The notes beneath the pieces were generated by a model. The model worked only from the letters and a program-made list of their open reading frames with translations, was not told where the DNA came from and did not search any database. The position numbers and the translations under genes were made by a program. From Bacteroidaceae bacterium (lineage in GTDB: Bacteria > Bacteroidota > Bacteroidia > Bacteroidales > Bacteroidaceae), in contig JAFWAX010000048.1 of NCBI GenBank assembly GCA_017507385.1, forward strand, positions 1 to 49,632: a stretch of 49,632 bases of DNA. The letters run 5' to 3'. Every line of letters begins with the position of its first letter. Position 1 is the stretch's first letter. This document shows positions 1 through 7,900 of the stretch, piece by piece.

Positions 1-75
1 CCTTTAGATAAGGTAGGTTGCATCTCGGAAATAAAAATAAAACTCGTTTCATTTTATATTTCGCTCAATTTACAC

Positions 76-84
76 TACCTTTGC
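76..84 (+). promoter_or_regulatory. Bacteroidetes-type -7 promoter box
   Basis: TACCTTTGC fits the TAnnTTTG consensus of the Bacteroidetes primary sigma factor. It sits about 8 nt before the start of a structured, protein-free transcript that ends at the terminator at 255-286. An AT-rich imperfect hairpin lies just upstream at about 28-66. Confidence 0.6.
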
Positions 85-90
85 ATTGTG

Positions 91-286
91 GTTAGAAACA
101 ACCTCAAACCACATGCGAGTTAATTAATGTGTTACACTTTTCGTGTTACACCACGATAATGAACCCTTTTTGAAAAGGTGTAGAACCTTGGAAAAGAAAG
201 AGATAACGCAAGGAAAGAACCGAAAGGTTCAAAATCCAAGCGAATCACAAAGAGAAGGAACTTGAAAAGAGTTCCTTTCTTTTTTT
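91..286 (+). ncRNA. Probable structured small RNA, family not recognised
   Basis: A transcript of about 195 nt is predicted between a TAnnTTTG promoter (76-84) and an intrinsic terminator (255-286). No convincing open frame exists on the plus strand. Several helices are visible: 87-93 with 107-113 (TGTGGTT/AACCACA), CTTGG at 187-191 with CCAAG at 236-240, and within that helix a GAACC-GAAA-GGTTC hairpin at 217-230 closed by a GNRA tetraloop. The size would suit 6S RNA, but the two ends do not pair as 6S ends should. It does not match the SRP, RNase P or tmRNA cores I know. It could also be a trans-acting sRNA. The exact start is inferred from the promoter. Confidence 0.5.
255..286 (+). terminator. 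Intrinsic terminator of the small RNA
   Basis: The stem AAGGAACT (255-262) pairs with AGTTCCTT (270-277) around a 7-nt loop and is followed by a T-rich run to 286. This is a classic rho-independent terminator on the plus strand. Confidence 0.75.
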
Positions 287-338
287 GTGTGTACTCCACT
301 CCTTTCTGTATTCTCTCTGTGAAATGCAAACAATTAAA

Positions 339-516
339 TTAACGTGAGTTCGACGAATTAAAAAGTTGTATGAATCAACTTAAACAAAATAAGATTCGTG
401 CTGTTTTAGCATGCACCGCGCACGAAATATTTAAAACACGGTGCTTTAAATATTATGCGCACGGTGGACGCGTAGAGAACAGCTTGCTTTATGCTAATTC
501 ATCGAACTCACGTTAA
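339..516. repeat. 178-bp nested inverted-repeat (MITE-like) element
   Basis: The outer 22-nt arms (339-360 and 495-516) are reverse complements with one mismatch (arm core AACGTGAGTTCG). Inside is a perfect 10-bp hairpin, AATATTTAAA (426-435) with TTTAAATATT (445-454), flanked by further partly complementary G/C-rich segments. No open frame fits inside, and no clear target-site duplication is visible. It resembles a non-autonomous mobile element or an interspersed palindrome. No transposase lies nearby. Confidence 0.55.
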
Positions 517-599
517 GTGTATGAGAGCAAGATGCCCAATGATTTTGTTCCGAATGTCTTGAAGAGGGGAGGCGTTTTAGAGAAAAGGGTCTGGAGGGA
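517..599. other. Spacer with no recognisable feature
   Basis: The stretch between the inverted-repeat element and the next hairpin shows no open frame, promoter or repeat that I can support. Confidence 0.5.
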
Positions 600-646
600 G
601 ACAGGGGCATGACTTGGAAGATGCCAAGTCATGCCCCTGTCTTTTT
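600..646 (+). terminator. Long perfect hairpin with T-run
   Basis: An 18-bp perfect stem (600-617 with 624-641) has a 6-nt loop and is followed on the plus strand by five T residues (642-646). It lies just past the 3' end of plsC, which is on the minus strand, but the T-run faces the plus strand. It therefore best terminates plus-strand transcripts from the upstream region, while the stem may still protect or slow the minus-strand operon transcript. Confidence 0.6.
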
Positions 647-663
647 ATCTGCAATCTATGCAA

Positions 664-1392
664 TTATGAGCGGTATTTTTCGTCGAGGCGGGCGTTGATG
701 ATGTCGAACACTTCTTGCATGACTTCTTTGGTCTGTTTGCCTTTTCTCTGCTCTGCTGTGATTGGGGGGTGGATGGTGAGGGTGACTGTTCCGCGGCTGA
801 CGGACCAGGCATTGCGGCTGAATACGTCAAAAGAGCCGTTGATGGTAAGGGGCACGATGGGGAGCCCTATCTCGTTGGCGAGCATGAAGGAGCCGCGCTT
901 GAAGGGGGACATCTTGCCGGTGCGTGTGCGTGTGCCTTCGGGGAAGATGATCATGGACATGCCTCCTTGCAGTGTCTCGCGCGCCTGCTGCACGGCTTTG
1001 GCTATGCCGGAAATGCCGTCGGGCAGATAGATGTGCTTGGCTTTGACGCAGGCATAGCCGACGAAGGGGATTTTCTTGAGGTATTCTTTCATCATCCACT
1101 TGAAATTGTGGCCAAGGTAGCCGTAGGCGAGGAAGATGTCGTAGTAGCCCTGATGGTTAGCGAGGAAGACGTAGCTTTCGTCTTCTTTGATGTGCTCACG
1201 CCCCTCGACCTTGACCTTGAGCAGGAAGAGCCAGAAGGCGCACTTGGACCAGAACTTGGGGAAGTGGTAGGCAACGAATGTGGTGTCGCCCAAGAAGCCG
1301 GCGATGATGACGCAGGAGGCTACGATGATGGTGATGACGATGAAGATGGGTAGCGCAATGAGGAATGAGTAGATTTTGTAGAGTATGTTCAT
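664..1392 (-). CDS. plsC: 1-acyl-sn-glycerol-3-phosphate acyltransferase
   Basis: It transfers an acyl chain to lysophosphatidic acid to make phosphatidic acid, the branch point of phospholipid synthesis, at the inner face of the cytoplasmic membrane. The 242-residue protein starts with a hydrophobic membrane segment (about residues 8-40). It carries the acyltransferase catalytic motif NHQGYYD (HX4D) near residue 77 and the substrate-binding motif FPEGTR near residue 150. Length is normal for PlsC. It is the last gene of a compact five-gene minus-strand operon, 9 nt after the metallophosphoesterase. The family call is secure; acyl-donor preference cannot be read. Confidence 0.92.
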   Translation of the reverse strand: MNILYKIYSFLIALPIFIVITIIVASCVIIAGFLGDTTFVAYHFPKFWSKCAFWLFLLKVKVEGREHIKEDESYVFLANHQGYYDIFLAYGYLGHNFKWMMKEYLKKIPFVGYACVKAKHIYLPDGISGIAKAVQQARETLQGGMSMIIFPEGTRTRTGKMSPFKRGSFMLANEIGLPIVPLTINGSFDVFSRNAWSVSRGTVTLTIHPPITAEQRKGKQTKEVMQEVFDIINARLDEKYRS

Positions 1393-1401
1393 AGTGGGTT
1401 G

Positions 1402-2616
1402 TTATTTTTTAGGTGTGCCTCGGCGGAGGGTAATGACATTGACCTCTGGCCATGCTCCGAAACGGAAGGGGAACATGACGGCTCCGATGCCGTCGCTGAT
1501 GTTGAGAATCTGGTTGCCTTGGGTGTAGGCTCCTGACCATTCGTCGTAAACGTGACTGACGGGCGACCAGCCAAACATCTTGAATTGCCCTGCGTGCGTG
1601 TGGCCCGAAAGTGTCAGCTGGATGTTTGTTTGAGGCACTATCTTGCGCTGCCAAGCTGTAGGGTCATGGCTCAGCAGGATGGTGAAGCAACTGCGCTTAA
1701 GCCCTTTCATGGTTTTAGGCAGGTTGCCAAGCGATGGGAATGGTGGTCTTCCATCGTTTTCCACGCCGGCAATGACGAGAGAGTCGCTGCCGCGACGGAG
1801 GATGCGATGCTCGTTAAGCAGGAGAGTCCAGCCATAGCTTCGTACGCGTCGCTGCAGTTCTTTGACGTCGGCATGGCTGTCTTTTTCGTCAGGGTATCTC
1901 AGATACATGCTATAGTCATGATTTCCCATGACGGCATAGACGCCATCGGGGGCTTTGAGCTTGCTGAGGTCGCGGCGGAATCCGTCAAGTTCAGAGCTCT
2001 GGTGGTTGACGAGGTCGCCTGTAAACATGATGGCGTCGCAGTGCTGTTCGTTGATGAGGTTGACAATGGTGCGCACGTCTTTTTCATTGCCGTCTCGGAA
2101 TGTCCCGATGTGCATGTCGGAGAATTGGGCGATGCGATAGCCGTCAAACTGCTTGGGAAGGTCGGGAAAGTAGAATGTCTGGCGGTGAACAACGTAGTGG
2201 TGCCTGCCGATAAAGTATCCGAAACTGAGAATGCTGAATGCGAGAATGGCGAGCGCCATGCCGAAAATGCGCATGAGGCGGATAAATATACATTCGGTGT
2301 CATCGCATTTCTTTGCTCCTCGAGTGACCAGCCAGTTGATGCCGTGGCCTATGCTGTCAAAGACGGTGAAGAGTGCTTTGGGGCCACAGATAGCGAGAAA
2401 GGCGAACATGAAGTAGCTGACCCACGACTGGTGCTCTGGTTTCATGTCGTTGCTGCTCATGATGAGGACTGCTGTGATGGCTATGCCGATGGAGGGAAGG
2501 AACCACAGTGTGCGCAGCCACCATTTTCGTGTCCAAAGGCGTATGTACATGAAGTAAATGTACACATCTGGAAGAACAAGCAGTGCGATGATGAGTGTGA
2601 GTATTCTTAGAAGCAT
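1402..2616 (-). CDS. Membrane-anchored calcineurin-like metallophosphoesterase
   Basis: This is a metal-dependent phosphoesterase of the YkuE-like type, 404 residues. The first 150 residues hold about four hydrophobic segments. The C-terminal catalytic domain shows the full metal-binding set: SDMHIG (D-x-H), GDLVNH, GNHD and GHTHAGQ. Such proteins act at the membrane surface; some relatives cleave lipid-linked pyrophosphates such as UDP-diacylglucosamine, but the substrate here is unknown. Its start overlaps the end of the preceding gene by 10 nt and plsC begins 9 nt after its stop. Neighbouring lipid and polyprenol-sugar genes make a lipid substrate plausible, which is inference. Confidence 0.88.
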   Translation of the reverse strand: MLLRILTLIIALLVLPDVYIYFMYIRLWTRKWWLRTLWFLPSIGIAITAVLIMSSNDMKPEHQSWVSYFMFAFLAICGPKALFTVFDSIGHGINWLVTRGAKKCDDTECIFIRLMRIFGMALAILAFSILSFGYFIGRHHYVVHRQTFYFPDLPKQFDGYRIAQFSDMHIGTFRDGNEKDVRTIVNLINEQHCDAIMFTGDLVNHQSSELDGFRRDLSKLKAPDGVYAVMGNHDYSMYLRYPDEKDSHADVKELQRRVRSYGWTLLLNEHRILRRGSDSLVIAGVENDGRPPFPSLGNLPKTMKGLKRSCFTILLSHDPTAWQRKIVPQTNIQLTLSGHTHAGQFKMFGWSPVSHVYDEWSGAYTQGNQILNISDGIGAVMFPFRFGAWPEVNVITLRRGTPKK

Positions 2617-3443
2617 TGGATGTATTTTTTTATTTCATCGTTGGGCATTCTGCGACGCGCGGCGTAGTCGGCAAGTTGCTGGTTGTCAATCTTCCCGATT
2701 GAGAAGTATTGAGCTCGTGGCAGGCTTATCATGAATCCGCTGACTGATGCGTGTGGGTGCATCATGGCAGAGCTGGTAAGTGTTACGCCGATGCTGCTGA
2801 AGTTGACAATTTCATCAATGATGCGGTTGATAGAGATGTCTGGCAGGCAGGGATAACCGATAGCGGGCCGTATGCCTTGGAACTTTTCTTGATGCAGCTC
2901 CTGAGGACTCAGGCTTTCGTCGGGAGCGTATCCCCAGATGCTTTTTCTGACTTCCTCATGCAGCCGTTCTGCACCAGCTTCGGCCAGTCGGTCGGAGATG
3001 GTCTGAAGCAGCATCTGGCTATAGTCGTCTGCGGGGAAGGCTTCTCTCTTGTCAATGCAGACAGAAGTGGCGAAAATGCCAATCTTGTCTTGTATTATAG
3101 CAGACTTCGGACGTATGAAGTCGCTGAGACATAAACAGAACCCATCGCTGTTGGGGGTCTGCTGGCGCAGCATGGGGATGCGAATTTCTGTTGCGGAATG
3201 TGATTGTCCGCATTCGCAAGGCATAGGTTTCAAAACAACGATGTCGTCTCCGTCGCTATAAGCGGACAAGATTTCTACTGTTGTCTTGATGGTGAGGTGA
3301 GACTGCAATTGGTGCAGCATTTCCTTTGCTTCCTGTTGCAGCTGTATGCCTTCTTGAGAGTGACTTGGAAGAGACCATGCATGGAAAAAGTACATCCAGT
3401 TGATGTATGCCTCTAAATCGCAGATACGATAGTCCTTCCGCAT
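2607..3443 (-). CDS. Free-standing methionine synthase (MetH) activation domain
   Basis: It resembles the C-terminal reactivation domain of cobalamin-dependent methionine synthase, which binds S-adenosylmethionine and supports reductive methylation of inactive cob(II)alamin. The 278-residue protein shows the signature blocks WGYAPDESLS, QGIRPAIGYP, a SVSG segment and a DYAARR segment near the C-terminus. The usual GYPACPDH reads GYPCLPD here. None of the other MetH modules (homocysteine, folate, B12) is present in this gene or window, so it must act in trans on a shortened MetH or be a relic with another role. It lies between pyrC (26 nt) and the phosphoesterase (10-nt overlap). Confidence 0.85.
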   Translation of the reverse strand: MRKDYRICDLEAYINWMYFFHAWSLPSHSQEGIQLQQEAKEMLHQLQSHLTIKTTVEILSAYSDGDDIVVLKPMPCECGQSHSATEIRIPMLRQQTPNSDGFCLCLSDFIRPKSAIIQDKIGIFATSVCIDKREAFPADDYSQMLLQTISDRLAEAGAERLHEEVRKSIWGYAPDESLSPQELHQEKFQGIRPAIGYPCLPDISINRIIDEIVNFSSIGVTLTSSAMMHPHASVSGFMISLPRAQYFSIGKIDNQQLADYAARRRMPNDEIKKYIQCF

Positions 3444-3469
3444 CTTTTTTATGTATTTATTTTATCTTG

Positions 3470-4810
3470 TTAGTTGTTGAACTTCAGTTCTTTGCCTCTA
3501 ATTCCATCAACGATGATTCCATCGCAATATACGGTTTGTCCATTGACGATGGTTCGGCGTACTCTCCATTTGAACTCCCTCTCGTCCATTGGCGTCCATC
3601 CGCACTTGGTGTGGTATCTTCCCTCTTTGACTTTCCAATTGGCAGAAGGATCCACCAGCGTCAGGTCTGCATGGTAGCCAGGTCGGATGAATCCGCGCTT
3701 TTCGATTCTGAAAAGTTTGGATGGGTTGTGTGACATGAGGTCTGGTATCCGTTCTATCGGCAGCACGCCTTGCTCGCTCAGTTCCAGCATGGATACCAGC
3801 GAAAACTGTATCATCGGCATTCCTGATGCTGCTTTTAATGCTCCACCCAGTTTCTCGTTTGGCAAGTGTGGCGCATGGTCTGTTCCGACCACGTCGATGA
3901 GTCCGTTGGTCAAGGCTTCGCGCAGGGCGGCTCTGTCTTCAGGCGTCTTGATGGACGGGTTGCACTTGATGTGTGTGCCCAAGGTGTCGTAGTCCTCTGT
4001 CGTAAACATGAGGTGGGCTATGACTGCTTCTGCCGTGATTTTCTTCTCTTCTATGGGCTTCTGCTCGAACAGGCTTAGCTCGCGTGCCGTAGAAAGGTGG
4101 GCGATATGCAGGCGCGCTCCGGTGTCCTTGGCCATCTGCACAGCTAAGGAGGTTGAGGCGTAGCAGGCATCGGCGCTGCGTATGCGTGAATGGTAGCGTA
4201 CAGGGAAATCGTTTTGTCCCTTATATCTTTTTTTGAAATGCTGTATGTTCTGGTTGATAATTCCTGTGTCTTCGCAATGTGCCATCAGCAACAGGGGAGA
4301 GGTGGCAAAAAGTTGATGGAGCGCTTCCTCGCGATCTACAAGCATGTTTCCAGTGCTGCTTCCCATGAAGACTTTTATGCCTGGTATTCGGTGGCGGTCA
4401 AGTTCTTGCAATATATGGGTGTTGCTGTTGGTGGCGCCAAAGAAGAACGAGTAGTTGATGCGGCTGTTCTGTTTTGCCAAGCGGAATTTGTCTTCCAGCA
4501 GCTCTATGGTGGTAGTGGGCGGGTTGGTGTTAGGCATTTCCATGTAAGAAGTTACGCCTCCAGCTGCTGCGGCACGGCTTTCGCTGGCTATGTCGGCCTT
4601 GTGTGTCAGGCCGGGTTCGCGAAAATGCACATGGTCGTCAATCACGCCAGGGAAAAGGTACAAGCCTGTTGCATCAATCTCGGTGTCATATACTTGAGTG
4701 GAATCGTCTCCTTCCAGCACCTGCTGGATAAGGTCGTCCTCTATTACTACGGAACCAGTAAAACTGCGGCCCTCATTCACGATTGTTGCATTGCGAATTA
4801 TTGTTTTCAT
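3470..4810 (-). CDS. pyrC: Dihydroorotase
   Basis: It interconverts N-carbamoyl-aspartate and dihydroorotate in pyrimidine synthesis, in the cytosol. The 446-residue protein has the amidohydrolase zinc motif DDHVHFREPG near residue 50, a lysine in GIKVFMG fitting the carboxylated metal-bridging lysine, the histidines of HCED and HIAHLS, and the catalytic aspartate in GTDHAPH. It belongs to the longer class I type. I chose the ATG at 4810 rather than upstream codons because it forms a TGATG stop-start overlap with the mannosyltransferase and matches the family start (MKTIIRNATI). Confidence 0.94.
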   Translation of the reverse strand: MKTIIRNATIVNEGRSFTGSVVIEDDLIQQVLEGDDSTQVYDTEIDATGLYLFPGVIDDHVHFREPGLTHKADIASESRAAAAGGVTSYMEMPNTNPPTTTIELLEDKFRLAKQNSRINYSFFFGATNSNTHILQELDRHRIPGIKVFMGSSTGNMLVDREEALHQLFATSPLLLMAHCEDTGIINQNIQHFKKRYKGQNDFPVRYHSRIRSADACYASTSLAVQMAKDTGARLHIAHLSTARELSLFEQKPIEEKKITAEAVIAHLMFTTEDYDTLGTHIKCNPSIKTPEDRAALREALTNGLIDVVGTDHAPHLPNEKLGGALKAASGMPMIQFSLVSMLELSEQGVLPIERIPDLMSHNPSKLFRIEKRGFIRPGYHADLTLVDPSANWKVKEGRYHTKCGWTPMDEREFKWRVRRTIVNGQTVYCDGIIVDGIRGKELKFNN

Positions 4811-5565
4811 CACTCTAAGCATGCAGGTTTGGGATATTTCTTGAACCATCCGTCCAGTCTGAGTCTGATGACTCCAAAGAATGCTTCGCCAAAGATGCCG
4901 CTGTTCATTTTTGAGACACCTTCAACACGATTGACAAAGATGACCGGCACTTCCTTGATTTTGAATCCGCATTTGTAAGTGGTAAACTTCATCTCGATTT
5001 GGAAAGCATATCCTTTGAAACGAATGGAGTCTAAGTCGATGGTTTCCAGGACTCGTCTCCTGTAGCACTTGAATCCAGCTGTTGTGTCATGCACTTTGAA
5101 TCCAGTGACGAAGCGTACATACATGGAAGCGAAATAGGACATGAGCACTCTGCCCATGGGCCAGTTGACCACGTTGACTCCTGAAATATAGCGGCTGCCG
5201 ATGGCCAGGTCGTAGCCCTCGTCGGCACAAGCGGAGTAGAGGCGAGGCAGGTCGCTGGGAGCATGGGAGAAGTCCGCGTCCATTTCAAAAATGTAGTCGT
5301 AGCCATTCTCCAATCCCCATTTGAATCCTGCAATATAGGCTGTGCCGAGTCCCAGCTTCCCTTTGCGCTCTAACAAGAAGAGGCGTTCCGGAAATTCTGT
5401 CTGCTGGAGACCTTTCACGATGGCAGCAGTTCCGTCTGGCGAACCATCGTCAATAACAAGAATGTGAAAACATTTTTCAAGCGAGAAAACCGCCTTGATG
5501 ATTTTCTCGATGTTCTCCTTTTCGTTGTATGTGGGAATGATAACAATGCAGTCGCTTTTGTTCAT
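4810..5565 (-). CDS. Polyprenol-phosphate mannosyltransferase (GT2, DPM1-like)
   Basis: This family-2 glycosyltransferase most resembles polyprenol monophosphomannose synthases, which move a sugar from GDP-mannose to a polyprenyl phosphate at the membrane. The 251-residue protein has the Rossmann start VIIPTYNEKENI, the IDDGSPDGT motif and the metal-binding EMDADFSH. There is no C-terminal membrane domain, as in short DPM1. I placed the start at 5565 because a promoter lies 27-57 nt upstream, inside the longer open frame. It leads the operon with pyrC, the MetH domain, the phosphoesterase and plsC. Confidence 0.85.
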   Translation of the reverse strand: MNKSDCIVIIPTYNEKENIEKIIKAVFSLEKCFHILVIDDGSPDGTAAIVKGLQQTEFPERLFLLERKGKLGLGTAYIAGFKWGLENGYDYIFEMDADFSHAPSDLPRLYSACADEGYDLAIGSRYISGVNVVNWPMGRVLMSYFASMYVRFVTGFKVHDTTAGFKCYRRRVLETIDLDSIRFKGYAFQIEMKFTTYKCGFKIKEVPVIFVNRVEGVSKMNSGIFGEAFFGVIRLRLDGWFKKYPKPACLE

Positions 5566-5591
5566 CTGTGCTAATAGTTTCTTTGCATTTG

Positions 5592-5622
5592 CAAAGTTAA
5601 CATAAACCCCTAACAATACAAA
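5592..5622 (-). promoter_or_regulatory. Promoter of the mannosyltransferase-pyrC-plsC operon
   Basis: Read on the minus strand, TTTG (5622-5619) is followed after exactly 19 nt by TAACTTTG (5599-5592), a full match to the Bacteroidetes promoter. It lies 27 nt before the chosen start codon of the first operon gene. Confidence 0.75.
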
Positions 5623-5840
5623 ATAAAAAATGTTTTTTTTTCTTAAAGCCCGATAAAATGGGGCGTGTCGGTTGAGGCTTCTTTCCTGAATGAGGGAGGT
5701 GCTGGAGTTTCCGACCTGTGTCTGTTGGTGTTTTTTTAATGTTAATAAATATGAAGTCAAGCTGTGTTAAAAAATCTTAAATGCGACGTCTGGAACATAA
5801 ATGTGGGGCTTCATGTTGTTCTCCTTTGACTGCTTTTGTG

Positions 5841-5849
5841 TAACTTTGT
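5841..5849 (+). promoter_or_regulatory. Promoter -7 box of ino1
   Basis: TAACTTTGT matches TAnnTTTG, with a TTG about 22 nt upstream as a weak -33 element. It would give ino1 a leader of about 110 nt. Confidence 0.55.
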
Positions 5850-5968
5850 ACCCGAATTATCTGCTTTTTTAGAAAAAGTTAATAAAAATGGTTAAATAAT
5901 CTTGTCTCTTTGTCCGTAGAGACAGATTCTTTTGCCATGAGTATGAATTTAATCAAACTAATAATAAA

Positions 5969-7276
5969 ATGGCAAATCAAAATGTAAAGCCTGCTGACGG
6001 CAAGTTAGGTATCATGGTCGTAGGACTTGGTGCTGTGACTTCTACGTTCATGACAGGTGTGCTGATGGCTCGCAAGGGACTTGCAAAGCCTGTAGGGTCA
6101 ATGACTCAGTATGATAAGATTCGTGTTGGCAAAGGCGCTGACAAGAAGTATCTTTCTTATGGTGAGATTGTTCCAATGGCAAAGTTGGACGACATCGTTT
6201 TCGGTGCATGGGACGTTTATCCTGCTAATGCTTTCCAGAGCGCGATGTACTCTGAAGTGCTGAAGGAGAAAGACATCATGCCTGTAAAGGATGAGCTGGA
6301 GAAAATAGTTCCTCTGAAGGCTGCTTTTGACAAGAACTTTGCAAAGCGTCTTGATGGCGACAACGTGAAGCAGTGCGCAACTCGCTGGGAGATGGTAGAA
6401 GAACTGCGTGAAGACATCCGCAAGTTCAAGGCAGAGAACAACTGTTCACGCATTGTTGTTGCTTGGGCTGCATCTACAGAGATTTATGTAGAGCCAAACA
6501 TGGAAGTGCACGACACGCTCGAGCATCTTGAGGCTGCCATGAAGGCAAATGACACGGTGAACATTGCTCCATCTATGTGCTACGCATACGCAGCACTGGC
6601 TGAAGGCGCTCCATTCATCATGGGTGCTCCAAACACGACAATAGACATTCCTGCTATGTGGGAAATGGCTGAGAAGTATGGCATGCCAATCGCAGGCAAG
6701 GACTTCAAGACTGGTCAGACACTTGTTAAGTCAGGCTTCGCTCCAATCATTGGCACACGTTGCTTGGGTCTGAACGGCTGGTTCTCAACAAACATCCTTG
6801 GCAACCGCGACGGTCTTGTGCTTGACGAGCCTGCAAACTTCCGTACAAAAGAAGTCAGCAAGCTCTCTACACTCGAGTCAATCCTTGTTGCAGACAAGCA
6901 GCCAGACCTCTACACTGACTACTACCACAAGGTGCGTATCAACTATTACCCACCACGCAATGACGACAAGGAAGGCTGGGACAACATCGACATCTTCGGA
7001 TGGATGGGCTACCCAATGCAAATTAAGATTAACTTCCTTTGCCGCGACTCTATTCTTGCTGCTCCGCTGCTGCTCGACCTCTGTCTGCTTTCAGACCTTG
7101 CTGCACGTGCAGGCCGCTGTGGCACACAGCGTTTCCTCAGCTTCTACCTCAAGGCTCCTATGCACGACTACACACAGGGCGAGGAACCGGTGAACCACCT
7201 CTTCCAGCAGTACACTATGCTGAAGAACGCTATCCGCGAAATGGGTGGCTACGAGGCTGACGAAGAAATCGACTAA
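5969..7276 (+). CDS. ino1: Inositol-3-phosphate synthase
   Basis: It converts glucose-6-phosphate to 1D-myo-inositol-3-phosphate using NAD as an internal redox cofactor, the first step to inositol. The 435-residue protein has the NAD-binding GLGAVTST motif near residue 20 and the bacterial core with NTTIDIPAMWEM, GKDFKTGQT and a lysine-containing active-site region. In Bacteroidetes this enzyme feeds inositol phospholipids and inositol sphingolipids; the genes for those later steps are not in this window. It is monocistronic, ending before a strong hairpin. A diverged copy of its last codons sits 1.5 kb downstream (8711-8785). Confidence 0.92.
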   Translation: MANQNVKPADGKLGIMVVGLGAVTSTFMTGVLMARKGLAKPVGSMTQYDKIRVGKGADKKYLSYGEIVPMAKLDDIVFGAWDVYPANAFQSAMYSEVLKEKDIMPVKDELEKIVPLKAAFDKNFAKRLDGDNVKQCATRWEMVEELREDIRKFKAENNCSRIVVAWAASTEIYVEPNMEVHDTLEHLEAAMKANDTVNIAPSMCYAYAALAEGAPFIMGAPNTTIDIPAMWEMAEKYGMPIAGKDFKTGQTLVKSGFAPIIGTRCLGLNGWFSTNILGNRDGLVLDEPANFRTKEVSKLSTLESILVADKQPDLYTDYYHKVRINYYPPRNDDKEGWDNIDIFGWMGYPMQIKINFLCRDSILAAPLLLDLCLLSDLAARAGRCGTQRFLSFYLKAPMHDYTQGEEPVNHLFQQYTMLKNAIREMGGYEADEEID

Positions 7277-7325
7277 CCAGCCCACGCGCAGGGCGATTTT
7301 CTCTACAGACAACAAGGAAACATAT

Positions 7326-7371
7326 ACAAAGAAGAGAGAGGGACACGATTGTGTCCCTCTCTCTTCTTTGT
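7326..7371. terminator. Perfect 21-bp hairpin between convergent genes
   Basis: Arms 7326-7346 and 7351-7371 are perfectly complementary with a 4-nt loop. It lies between ino1 and the converging small membrane gene and probably terminates both, although neither side has a clean T-run. Confidence 0.65.
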
Positions 7372-7385
7372 GTCAGCCACGTGTC

Positions 7386-7709
7386 CTATATTCTTGGTGT
7401 CTGGCATATCTTTATGATGCGAGATACGACGTAGATGATAAGCCCGTAGCAAGGAGCGATGATCATACATTTGATTCCTTCACAAAGTATAGATGTTGAG
7501 ATATCGCCAGCCTGCTGTATATCGTCACAAGCCTGATATGCACCAATCCCAGTGAACAGGATTCCTAAGACTAATGCGATATTGCCGATATCGCACACCC
7601 AAGCGGGTGCTTTCCATGCGGCAAGGAACAGAAGGGCGAGCAATAGGGTGAGGATGGACATGAATGCCATGCTGCCCTCAAAAAACAAATCTGAAAGTTG
7701 TGTAATCAT
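7386..7709 (-). CDS. Miniature MotA/TolQ/ExbB-like membrane protein
   Basis: This 107-residue protein has three hydrophobic segments (about residues 12-32, 40-60 and 80-100). The second and third resemble the channel-forming part of ExbB/TolQ/MotA proteins: a GILFTGIGAYQA segment, then GDIS and an EGIK-x-MIIAP-x-YGL segment, parallel to the family's GT..G...A and EGI..AL..T..GL pattern. The cytoplasmic loop and N-terminal helices of a full ExbB are missing, and no ExbD or TonB-box gene is adjacent. If real, it would be a minimal proton-channel-like subunit. It has its own promoter at 7759-7766. Confidence 0.65.
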   Translation of the reverse strand: MITQLSDLFFEGSMAFMSILTLLLALLFLAAWKAPAWVCDIGNIALVLGILFTGIGAYQACDDIQQAGDISTSILCEGIKCMIIAPCYGLIIYVVSRIIKICQTPRI

Positions 7710-7758
7710 AACTTACTTTTTAAATTGTTAAACATTCTTGTTTTTGCAGCTGCTGGTG

Positions 7759-7766
7759 CAAAGATA
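7759..7766 (-). promoter_or_regulatory. Promoter -7 box for the mini ExbB-like gene
   Basis: TATCTTTG on the minus strand matches the Bacteroidetes -7 element, about 50 nt before the start codon at 7709. Confidence 0.6.
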
Positions 7767-7884
7767 CGGAAATATCGACAGCCAACCTATTTATTTGCTT
7801 GTCAAAACCCTTCATTGACAGGTCGAATCCCCCTATATGGGTTTTTCCCTTGTCAATAATGGCTTTCGCTTGTGGAAAAATGTA

Positions 7885-7892
7885 TACCTTTG
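7885..7892 (+). promoter_or_regulatory. Promoter -7 box of the LytTR gene
   Basis: TACCTTTG lies only 8 nt before the ATG at 7901, so the transcript would have almost no leader. This decides the start codon: more upstream ATGs would fall inside or before the promoter. Confidence 0.6.
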
Positions 7893-7900
7893 TAGCCATT

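Larger units (their letters stand above)
5566..5968. other. Divergent intergenic region of about 400 bp
   Basis: This spacer separates the mannosyltransferase operon (minus) from ino1 (plus). It contains one promoter for each side (5592-5622 and 5841-5849) and an ino1 leader of about 110 nt, in which GTCTCT and AGAGAC could form a small hairpin near 5910-5930. Between the promoters I see no gene, repeat or known riboswitch. Confidence 0.5.

Noticed and set aside
217-240. tRNA T-arm-like sequence (GGTTCAAAATCC)
   Set aside because: It has an extra base in the loop, no acceptor, D or anticodon arms around it, and pairs better as a GNRA hairpin in the small RNA.
132-329. 65-codon minus-strand open frame at the window start
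   Set aside because: It lies across the small RNA and its terminator hairpin, with no promoter and low-complexity Phe/Lys/Leu content.
5900-5968. Possible riboswitch in the ino1 leader
   Set aside because: Only one small hairpin is visible; no conserved aptamer core or terminator/antiterminator pair is seen.
7799-7900. Longer N-terminus for the LytTR regulator (start at 7799)
   Set aside because: The added residues cross the -7 box at 7885-7892, begin at a TTG codon, and are not hydrophobic in a way that matches the membrane domain.
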